Part shown: positions 25,425-32,596 of the stretch, piece by piece
How the letters are laid out: every line of letters begins with the position of its first letter
Position numbering within the stretch: the first letter of the stretch is position 1
Assembly: GCF_030063445.1 (NCBI RefSeq)
Contig: NZ_JASITD010000030.1
Coordinates: forward strand, 1 to 49,746
Direction of reading: 5' to 3'
Source of the DNA: Hymenobacter sp. H14-R3
Lineage (GTDB): Bacteria > Bacteroidota > Bacteroidia > Cytophagales > Hymenobacteraceae
DNA length: 49,746 bases
The notes under the pieces: generated by a model
What the model was told of the DNA's origin: nothing
Database searches by the model: none
Seen by the model: the letters and a program-made list of their open reading frames with translations, nothing else
Translations under genes and position numbers: made by a program

Positions 25425-26870
25425 ATGCCCCCCACCCCCTCCACCCTGCTTACCGCCACCCGCGCCGCCCTCTGCAGCCTGGGGCTGCTGTGCGCAGCCG
25501 GGCCGGGCCGGGCGCAAACCGCCCCTACGCCCGACCCAACCGCCGAGAAAGCCCGCCGGCTGGCCCTGGCTACCGCCGACTGGCAGCTGATGCTCAACAA
25601 ATTACACCTAACGCTGCCCACCCTGCCGCCGCCCGCTGCCGACCCGGCCCGGCCGGCCGGCACGGCACAGCGCCCCGGCTTTAGCAGTTGGTTTGATGCG
25701 GCCGGCAACCGCTACATCCGCTCTAGCTGGGGGCGGTGGACTAATTACGACCAGGCCACGGCCGGCACCGCCGCCCGCCCCGACCCGCTGGTGCTGCGCA
25801 ACGGCCGCCCCGTGCGCGCTGCCCGCACTTGGTACCAGCAGCGCCGCCCCGAAATTCTGGCCGATATCACCACGGAGGTCTACGGGCGCATTCCGGCCAA
25901 TACGCCGGCCGTGCGCTTCGCAATCACGGCTACCGATGCGCAGTACCTGGGCGGGAAGGTAATTAAGCAAACTATTGAAGGACAGATTGATAATGCCCGC
26001 TACCCGGCCGCTATACCGCGCATCGGGCTGGTGCTGTACACGCCGGCGGCGGCCACCGGGCCGGTGCCGCTGGTAGTGGTGGTAGGCGACTTGCCGACGG
26101 CCCCGGCCGGCCAGCCCGATGTGCTGAGCCAGGTGCTGGCCGCCGGCTGGGCGCTGGCCACCTTCGACCCCACCGCCGTGCAGATGGATAGCGGCGCGGG
26201 CCTCAACGAAGGCATCATCGGCCTCATGAGCCAGGGCCAGCCTCGCCAGCCGGCCGACTGGGGCACGCTGGCCGCCTGGAGCTGGGGCCTGAGCCGCGTG
26301 CTTGACTACGTAGTCACCGATAAGCGCTTCGATGCCAGCCACGTAGCCCTGCAAGGCCACTCGCGCTGGGGTAAAACCACCCTGCTGGCCGCCGCCCTCG
26401 ATACCCGCTGGGCCCTGGCCTACGTGAGCTGCTCGGGGGCAATGGGCGCCTCGCTGGAAAAGCGCGACTTCGGCGAAACCATCGACAACGTGGCCGAACC
26501 CAGCGAGTACCACTGGATGGCCGGCAACTTCCTCAAGTACGCCGGGCACTGGGAGGCCATGCCCACCGATGCCCACGAGCTGCTGGCGCTGGTGGCTCCG
26601 CGTCCGGTGTTCATCACGGGCGGCACCACCGACAGCTGGACCGATGCGCGGGGCACTTTCCTGGCCGGCGTGGGGGCCAGTCCGGTCTATGCGTTGCTGG
26701 GCAAAAAGGGCCTCCCCACCGCCGAAATGCCCGCCCCCGACGTGGCCCTGCTCAGCGGTGACCTGGCCTTTCGGGAGCACACTGGCGGGCACACCGACCT
26801 GCCCGACTGGCCCGCGTTTATCGAGTTTGCCCGCAAATATTTTCCGGCTCCGGCCGCTGTTATCCACTGA
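25425..26870 (+). CDS. CE15-type glucuronoyl esterase
   Basis: A 481-residue secreted alpha/beta-hydrolase with a signal peptide ending near GRAQ. The nucleophile sits in GHSRWGKTTL (Ser313), the bacterial version of the CE15 G-x-S-R-x-G-K motif. CSGAMGAS and FGETIDNV follow, as expected. The catalytic His456 is in HTGGHTDLPDW. CE15 enzymes remove methyl or lignin-type alcohol esters from glucuronic acid side groups (established for the family). That points to an esterified glucuronate in the target polymer. It is co-directional with its neighbours, 65 bp after DUF2264. Confidence 0.88.
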   Translation: MPPTPSTLLTATRAALCSLGLLCAAGPGRAQTAPTPDPTAEKARRLALATADWQLMLNKLHLTLPTLPPPAADPARPAGTAQRPGFSSWFDAAGNRYIRSSWGRWTNYDQATAGTAARPDPLVLRNGRPVRAARTWYQQRRPEILADITTEVYGRIPANTPAVRFAITATDAQYLGGKVIKQTIEGQIDNARYPAAIPRIGLVLYTPAAATGPVPLVVVVGDLPTAPAGQPDVLSQVLAAGWALATFDPTAVQMDSGAGLNEGIIGLMSQGQPRQPADWGTLAAWSWGLSRVLDYVVTDKRFDASHVALQGHSRWGKTTLLAAALDTRWALAYVSCSGAMGASLEKRDFGETIDNVAEPSEYHWMAGNFLKYAGHWEAMPTDAHELLALVAPRPVFITGGTTDSWTDARGTFLAGVGASPVYALLGKKGLPTAEMPAPDVALLSGDLAFREHTGGHTDLPDWPAFIEFARKYFPAPAAVIH

Positions 26871-26885
26871 TTAAGCTATTTCCCC

Positions 26886-28109
26886 ATGCTGCATACCATG
26901 CGCTGGTTCGGGCCCAACGACCCTACTTCTTTGTTTGATTTGCGCCAGGCCGGCTGCGCGGGCGTGGTCACGGCCCTGCACCACCTGCCGGTGGGCGCGG
27001 TGTGGCCGGTGGCCGAAATTGCGGCCCGCCAGCAGCTCATTGAGGCCGATAATGGTACCCACGCGCCCCTGCACTGGGCCGTGGTGGAGAGCCTGCCGGT
27101 GCACGAGGACATCAAGAAAGGCAAGCCGGGCCGCGACGCGTACATCGCCAACTACCAGCAGAGCCTGCGCCACCTGGCGGCCTGCGGCGTGCGCACGGTG
27201 TGCTACAATTTTATGCCTGTGCTCGACTGGTCGCGCACCGACCTGGGCTACGAACTGCCCGATGGCTCGCGGGCGCTGCGCTTCGTGTGGCAGGATTTTG
27301 CCCTGTTCGACCTCTGCATTCTGAAGCGGCCGGGGGCCGAAACCGACTACGAGCCCGCCGTGGCTGCGGCCGCCCGCAGGCAGTTTGCCGATATGAGCGA
27401 GGAGCAGGTTAAAAACCTCACCAACAATATTTTACTGGGCCTACCGGGGGCCGAGGAAAGCTTCCAGCTGGCGGGCTTTCAGGCCATGCTGGATGAGTAC
27501 GCGGCCGTGGATGCGGCCACTTTGCGCGAGCACCTGCACTACTTCTTGCGAGCCGTGGGGCCGGTAGCGACCAAAGTGGGCATCGGGCTCTGCATTCACC
27601 CCGACGACCCGCCCTTTCCGCTGCTGGGCCTGCCGCGCGTGGTGAGCACCGAGGCAGACCTGGCCGGGCTGCTGGCCGCCTACGACCACCCCGCCAACGG
27701 CCTCACTTTTTGCACCGGCTCGCTGGGCGTGCGGCCCGACAACGACCTGGCCGGCATGGCACGGCGCTTCGGCCCGCGCATTCACTTTGTGCATTTGCGC
27801 AGCACTAAGCGCGAGGAGAACCCGCGCAACTTCCACGAGGCCGACCACCTGGCCGGCGATGTGGACATGTACGCCGTAGTGCGGGCGCTGGTGCTAGAGG
27901 AGCAGCGCCGCGCCGCGGCCGGCGAAACCAACCGCCCCGCCCTGCCCGTGCGCCCCGACCACGGCCACCAGATGCTCGACGACCTGAGCACCGCCAAACG
28001 CACCTACCCCGGCTACTCGGCCATCGGCCGCCTGCGCGGCCTGGCCGAGCTGCGCGGCCTGGAGCTGGGCATCCGCCGCAGCCTGGCTGATAGCTTATCT
28101 GCTGATTAA
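26886..28109 (+). CDS. uxuA: mannonate dehydratase
   Basis: A 407-residue cytoplasmic enzyme converting D-mannonate to 2-keto-3-deoxy-D-gluconate. The opening TMRWFGPNDPTSLFDLRQAG followed by GVVTALHHLPVG is the UxuA signature. Metal-binding residues appear in LCIHPDDPP, CTGSLG and FVHLRSTKRE, with VRPDHGHQMLDD near the end. It shows that glucuronate (via fructuronate and mannonate) is among the sugars released by this locus. No signal peptide is present, as expected for a cytosolic step. It starts 15 bp after the CE15 gene. Confidence 0.93.
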   Translation: MLHTMRWFGPNDPTSLFDLRQAGCAGVVTALHHLPVGAVWPVAEIAARQQLIEADNGTHAPLHWAVVESLPVHEDIKKGKPGRDAYIANYQQSLRHLAACGVRTVCYNFMPVLDWSRTDLGYELPDGSRALRFVWQDFALFDLCILKRPGAETDYEPAVAAAARRQFADMSEEQVKNLTNNILLGLPGAEESFQLAGFQAMLDEYAAVDAATLREHLHYFLRAVGPVATKVGIGLCIHPDDPPFPLLGLPRVVSTEADLAGLLAAYDHPANGLTFCTGSLGVRPDNDLAGMARRFGPRIHFVHLRSTKREENPRNFHEADHLAGDVDMYAVVRALVLEEQRRAAAGETNRPALPVRPDHGHQMLDDLSTAKRTYPGYSAIGRLRGLAELRGLELGIRRSLADSLSAD

Positions 28110-28197
28110 CAACGTTTTGCGAGGGCCATTTAAAGCCCCTTGCCAACGGCTAATAGCTAACAGCCTACTAAACCCACCCTATTGTAAAATTTTGATT

Positions 28198-29013
28198 ATG
28201 AATCATTTAACCAATGACCAGGCGGCCCCGGCCCCCGCGCCGGCCGCCACTCTCCAGCCCAACCCCTTTTCGCTGGAAGGCCAGGTGGCCCTGATAACAG
28301 GCGGCGGCACCGGCATCGGCTTCGACATTGCCCGCTGCATGGTAACGGCCGGGGCCACGGTCATTATCACCGGCCGCCGCGAGGCGGTGCTGGCCGAGGC
28401 CTGCGCCGAGCTGGGCGCGGGGGCGCATTATTTGGTCAACGACGTGGCCGACCTGCCGGCGCTCGACGGACTGGTGGCCGAGCTGGAGGCCACCTACGGC
28501 CCGCTCGACATTCTGGTGAACAACGCTGGCATCAACCTCAAAAAACCGGCCCTGGAGGTGACGGATCAGGAATTTGCGCGCATCCTGCACACCAACCTCC
28601 ACGCCGTGTTTGCCCTCACGCGGGCCGCCGCCGGGCGCATGGTGGCCCGGCAAAAGGGCGTTATCCTCATGATTTCGTCGATGGCGGCCTACTACGGCAT
28701 CGACCGTGTGGTGGCCTACGCCGCGTCGAAGTCGGCCGTGGAGGGTATGGTAAAAGTGCTGGCCTCGGAGTTTTCCAAGCATAACGTGCGCGTGAATGCC
28801 ATTGCGCCGGGCTTTATCGAAACCGAGATGAGCCGCACGGCCATGAACAACGACCCCGAGCGGCGCGACCGGGCCATGCGCCGCACCCCGATGGGCAAGT
28901 TTGGCCAGCCCGCCGACATCGGCCACGCCGCCGTGTTTCTGGCCTCCGAGGCCGCCCGCTACATCACCGGGGCCTCGCTGCCGGTGGATGGCGGCAACTC
29001 CATCGGGTTTTGA
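28198..29013 (+). CDS. SDR oxidoreductase, probable mannonate/fructuronate or KduD-type dehydrogenase
   Basis: A 271-residue classical short-chain dehydrogenase. The cofactor loop TGGGTGIG is at residues 34-41, NNAG follows, the catalytic Ser lies in MISSMA, and Tyr174/Lys178 are in YAASK. The C-terminal PVDGG motif is intact. ITGRREAVL suggests Arg residues that favour NADP or NAD use as in gluconate 5-dehydrogenase. Placed directly after uxuA, it could act as the fructuronate reductase (replacing UxuB) or as KduD on the product of GH105. The sequence alone does not separate these. A Pro/Ala-rich leader of about 20 residues precedes the fold. Confidence 0.85.
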   Translation: MNHLTNDQAAPAPAPAATLQPNPFSLEGQVALITGGGTGIGFDIARCMVTAGATVIITGRREAVLAEACAELGAGAHYLVNDVADLPALDGLVAELEATYGPLDILVNNAGINLKKPALEVTDQEFARILHTNLHAVFALTRAAAGRMVARQKGVILMISSMAAYYGIDRVVAYAASKSAVEGMVKVLASEFSKHNVRVNAIAPGFIETEMSRTAMNNDPERRDRAMRRTPMGKFGQPADIGHAAVFLASEAARYITGASLPVDGGNSIGF

Positions 29014-29067
29014 GGCGGGCGGGGGGGCGGCACGGCAGGGAGTTTCACGCAGTTAATTTTTAGACTT

Positions 29068-30261
29068 ATGAGCTTATCGGAATTCTTGTTTGGGTTGTGG
29101 GGCGGGCTGGCGCTGGCGGGCGGGCGGCCGGCCGCCCCGCCCCGCACCCTGGCGTTTGTGGTGCAAAACCAGCTGGGCCAGGCGCGCCCGGCCGAAACGG
29201 TGAGCCTGCCCCGCCGCCGCTGGCAGGCGCTGGCCGCCGCCGTGGGGGCCGAGAATTTGGTGGTGCGCGAAGCCGGCACCAACGCGGCGCTGGTAACCCA
29301 GCTGCTCGACAGCGACGGCGACGGCCGCCCCGATGAGCTGCTGTTTCAGACGGCCCTGCCCGCCAGTGGGCAGCGGCAGTTCACGCTGAGCGGTGCGGGG
29401 CCGCGCCCCGCGCCGGAGCACACCACGTTTGCCCGCTTCGTGCCCGAGCGCACCGATGACTACGCCTGGGAAAACGACCGGGTGGCTTTCCGCACCTACG
29501 GCCCCAACGCCCAGGAATTATTCGACAAGAAAGACCGCAACGGCACGCTCAGCAGCGGCATGGACTGCTGGCTGAAGCGGGTTTCTTACCCCATCATTGA
29601 TAAGTGGTACGGGGCCGCCGTGGCGCAGTCGGGCTTTTACCACCACGACCGGGGCGAGGGCTACGACCCCTACCACGTGGGGGCCAGCCGGGGCTGCGGC
29701 GGCACCGGCGTGTGGGCCGATGGGCAGCTCTACGTATCGCGCAACTTCTTGAGCTACCGCACGTTGGCCACCGGCCCCATCCGGGCCGTGTTTGAGTTGA
29801 CCTACGCCCCCTGGCCGGCCGCCGGCCACCTGATAACGGAAAAAAAGCGGATTTCGCTGGACCTGGGCAGCAACCTGACCCGCTACGAGGACTACCTGAG
29901 CAGCCCCGCCGCCCTGCCCAACTGCACCATCGGCCTGACGCTGCACCAGCAAAAAGGCCAGGTGCGGGCCGACTCGGCGGCCGGCTGGTTCCGCTACTGG
30001 GAGCCGGTGGACGATGCCGCCCTGGGCACCGGCGTGGTGGTGGCCCCCGCCGCCGTGCGCCGCTTTCTCGACTACCGCACCGCCCAGAAAGACCAAAGCC
30101 AGCTGCTCATCCTCGCCCGGCCCCAGCCCAGCCCAGTGGTGTACTACGCGGGCTTTGGCTGGACGAAAAGCGGCCAGTTTGCCTCGGCCCAGGACTGGGA
30201 CGACTACCTCGCCGCCTTTGCCCAGCGGCTAGCCTCCCCGCCGGTCGTACGCTGGCTATAA
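29068..30261 (+). CDS. DUF4861-family secreted protein
   Basis: A 397-residue beta-rich protein of the DUF4861 type, often found in uronate-related PULs. Recognisable segments are DSDGDGRPDELLFQ (an acidic, calcium-binding-like loop), YAWENDRVAFRTYGP, MDCWLKRVSYPIIDKWY and YHHDRGEGYDPYHVGASRGCGG. These His/Asp/Arg-rich loops look like a catalytic groove. The N-terminus is a short hydrophobic leader (EFLFGLWGGLALAGG), probably a signal. No enzymatic activity is known to me for certain; a lyase or hydrolase role is plausible. Confidence 0.72.
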   Translation: MSLSEFLFGLWGGLALAGGRPAAPPRTLAFVVQNQLGQARPAETVSLPRRRWQALAAAVGAENLVVREAGTNAALVTQLLDSDGDGRPDELLFQTALPASGQRQFTLSGAGPRPAPEHTTFARFVPERTDDYAWENDRVAFRTYGPNAQELFDKKDRNGTLSSGMDCWLKRVSYPIIDKWYGAAVAQSGFYHHDRGEGYDPYHVGASRGCGGTGVWADGQLYVSRNFLSYRTLATGPIRAVFELTYAPWPAAGHLITEKKRISLDLGSNLTRYEDYLSSPAALPNCTIGLTLHQQKGQVRADSAAGWFRYWEPVDDAALGTGVVVAPAAVRRFLDYRTAQKDQSQLLILARPQPSPVVYYAGFGWTKSGQFASAQDWDDYLAAFAQRLASPPVVRWL

Positions 30262-30275
30262 CTTACTGATTTATT

Positions 30276-31124
30276 ATGCGTTATCTATTCTTTTTGCTAG
30301 GGCTGTTGCTGGCCGGCTGGCCCGCGCCGGGCCGGGCGCAGGCCCCGGCCGCCTGCCCCGCGCCCGACCCCAACTTTCATATTTATTTGCTGATGGGCCA
30401 GTCGAACATGGCCGGGCGCGGGCCGCTTACGCCCGAGCTGGCTGCCCTGGGCAGCCCGCAGGTGTTCATGCTGAACGCGGCCGGCGAGTGGGTGCCCGCC
30501 CACAACCCGGTGCATTTCGACAAGCCCCAGGCGGTCGGCGTGGGGCCGGGGCTGTCGTTTGGCCTAGCGATGGCGGCGGCCAACCCTACGGTACGCATCG
30601 GCCTGGTACCCTGCGCCGTGGGCGGCACCAGCATTGCCAAGTGGCAGGTGGGGGCCTACGACGAGGCCACCAAAACCCACCCCTACGACGACGCGGTGCT
30701 GCGCATCCAAAACGCCATGCGCTGCGGCGTAGTGAAGGGGATGCTCTGGCACCAGGGCGAATCGGACAGCAACCCGGCCGCCGCCGCGGCCTACCTGCCC
30801 AAGCTGGCCGAGCTGATTGGCCGGGTACGCACCCTCACCGCCCAGCCCGCGCTGCCGGTGGTGGCCGGCGAGCTGGGCCGCTTCAAGGAGAACGGCCTGA
30901 ATTTCAACGCCCAACTGCTGAAGTTGCCCGCGCTGGTGCCCCACACGGCCGTCGTAACCTCCGAAGGCCTGACCGATAAGGGCGACCAGACGCACTTCGA
31001 CGGCGCCTCGGCCAACACCTACGGCCAGCGCTACGCCGTGGCCATGCAGGCGCTGCAAGCCGCCGCCGCGCCCGCTACTTCGCCCAAAGCCAGAGTCAAA
31101 ATCAAACGTAAACACCACCGCTAA
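30276..31124 (+). CDS. SGNH-type carbohydrate acetylesterase (SASA domain)
   Basis: A 282-residue secreted esterase with a signal peptide ending GRAQ. Block I is LLMGQSNMAGRG with nucleophile Ser43, block III-like is LWHQGESD, and the catalytic pair Asp237/His240 lies in GDQTHFDG. This matches the sialate-O-acetylesterase/CE6-like family, which removes acetyl groups from sugars. Its stop codon (31122-31124) directly abuts the ATG of the next esterase, so the two are translationally coupled. The same domain occurs again at the C-terminus of the 1236-residue protein downstream. Confidence 0.87.
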   Translation: MRYLFFLLGLLLAGWPAPGRAQAPAACPAPDPNFHIYLLMGQSNMAGRGPLTPELAALGSPQVFMLNAAGEWVPAHNPVHFDKPQAVGVGPGLSFGLAMAAANPTVRIGLVPCAVGGTSIAKWQVGAYDEATKTHPYDDAVLRIQNAMRCGVVKGMLWHQGESDSNPAAAAAYLPKLAELIGRVRTLTAQPALPVVAGELGRFKENGLNFNAQLLKLPALVPHTAVVTSEGLTDKGDQTHFDGASANTYGQRYAVAMQALQAAAAPATSPKARVKIKRKHHR

Positions 31125-32531
31125 ATGAGAGTCCTCGCTTTTTGCCTGCTGCTGCTCGCCGCCGCCTGGCCGCCGCCGGCGCAGGCCAAAGTCCGCCTGC
31201 CGGCCCTCATTGGCCCTAACATGGTGTTGCAGCAACGCAGCCAGGCCCCGCTTTGGGGCTGGGCGCGGGCGGGTAGCACCGTGACTATCAGCGCGTCGTG
31301 GGATAAAAAAACCTACGCCGCCAAGGCCGATGCGCAGGGCAAGTGGCGCACGAAAGTGACCACGCCGGCCGCCGGCGGGCCGTTTGCACTCACTTTCAGC
31401 GACGGCGAAAAGCTGACCATCGGCAACGTGCTGGTGGGCGAGGTGTGGATATGCGGCGGGCAGTCGAACATGGAGATGCCGATGCGCGGCTTCAACTCGC
31501 AGCCCATTCTCAATGGTAATGAGCTGATTACCAGTTCCACTAACCCCAAGCTACGGCTGTTTGAGCTGGCCCGCGCCACCTCCCTCACCCCGCAGGACGA
31601 CTGCAAGGGCGAGTGGCAGCTGGCCACCCCGGCTACCGTGCGCGAGTTCAGCGCCATCGCCTACCAGTACGGGCGCTACTTGCAGCAGCAATTGGGCGTG
31701 CCGGTGGGGCTGATTGTGTCGGCCGTGGGCGGCACCCGCATCGAAAGCTGGATGAGCACGCCCAGCCTGAAGGCCTTCCCAGAGGTGAAGATTCTACCCA
31801 GCCTCGACACCGTGAAAGCGCCTCACAAAGAGGCTACTACGCTCTTTAACGGCATGATAGCGCCGCTGCTGGGCTACGGCAGCCGGGGCTTTATCTGGTA
31901 CCAGGGCGAGAGCAACCGCCACGAGCCGGCCCTCTACGGCCGCTTGTTTCCGGTGATGGTAGCCGACTGGCGGCGGCAGTGGGGCGCGGGCGAACTGCCG
32001 TTTTACTACGTCCAGATTGCGCCCTACGGCTCGCAGGACAAGGGCCGCAGCGGCCCCCTGCTGCGCGAGGCCCAGCTCAACGCCATGAAGGTTATTCCCA
32101 GCTCCGGCATGGCCTCCACGATGGACGTGGGCATGGAAAAATACATCCATTACCTGGACAAAACCGCCCCCGCCCACCGCCTGGCCTACTGGGCGCTGGC
32201 CAACGCCTACGGCATCAAGGGCATCGGCTACGGCGGCCCGGTTTTCAAGGCCATGAAGGCAAATGGCCGCCAGGTCACGCTGACCTTCGACTACGCGCAG
32301 TTCGGCCTCACGTCGTTTGGTAAGCCCCTGACCCTGTTTGAGATAGCAGGGGCCGATAAGATTTTTCACCCCGCCACGGCAGCCATCAAGGGCGGCAAAA
32401 TAGAGGTGGAAAGCGAGCAGGTGGCCGCCCCGGTGGCCGTGCGCTACGCGTTTAAGGAGTTCGTGGTGGGCGACTTGTACAACAATGACGGGCTGCCGGC
32501 CTCGTCGTTTCGGACGGATGACTGGGAGTGA
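31125..32531 (+). CDS. sialate O-acetylesterase-like protein (CE20 type)
   Basis: A 468-residue exported esterase with a signal peptide (MRVLAFCLLLLAAAWPPPAQA). An N-terminal beta-sandwich domain, beginning LPALIGPNMVLQQ and including PLWGWARAGSTVTIS, is followed by the SGNH core: GGQSNMEMPM (Ser114), GGTRIESWMSTPSL and WYQGESN. The conserved TAPAHRLAYWALANAYG lies where the catalytic Asp/His segment normally sits. A second beta domain ends the protein. It belongs to the larger NanS/CE20 group, distinct from the shorter SASA enzyme directly upstream. It begins immediately at the preceding stop codon. Confidence 0.87.
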   Translation: MRVLAFCLLLLAAAWPPPAQAKVRLPALIGPNMVLQQRSQAPLWGWARAGSTVTISASWDKKTYAAKADAQGKWRTKVTTPAAGGPFALTFSDGEKLTIGNVLVGEVWICGGQSNMEMPMRGFNSQPILNGNELITSSTNPKLRLFELARATSLTPQDDCKGEWQLATPATVREFSAIAYQYGRYLQQQLGVPVGLIVSAVGGTRIESWMSTPSLKAFPEVKILPSLDTVKAPHKEATTLFNGMIAPLLGYGSRGFIWYQGESNRHEPALYGRLFPVMVADWRRQWGAGELPFYYVQIAPYGSQDKGRSGPLLREAQLNAMKVIPSSGMASTMDVGMEKYIHYLDKTAPAHRLAYWALANAYGIKGIGYGGPVFKAMKANGRQVTLTFDYAQFGLTSFGKPLTLFEIAGADKIFHPATAAIKGGKIEVESEQVAAPVAVRYAFKEFVVGDLYNNDGLPASSFRTDDWE

Positions 32532-32533
32532 GG

Positions 32534-32575
32534 GCAGCCCCACCCCCGGCTCCTCCCCTGCGGGGGTGGGGCTGC
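32534..32575. repeat. 15-bp perfect hairpin between the CE20 and GH2 genes
   Basis: Arms 32534-32548 (GCAGCCCCACCCCCG) and 32561-32575 pair perfectly around a 12-base C-rich loop. There is no U-tract after it, so full termination is unlikely. It resembles dispersed GC-rich REP repeats and may mark an mRNA processing or attenuation point inside the operon. Confidence 0.6.
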
Positions 32576-32596
32576 ACAATAAAAACCTATAAACCA

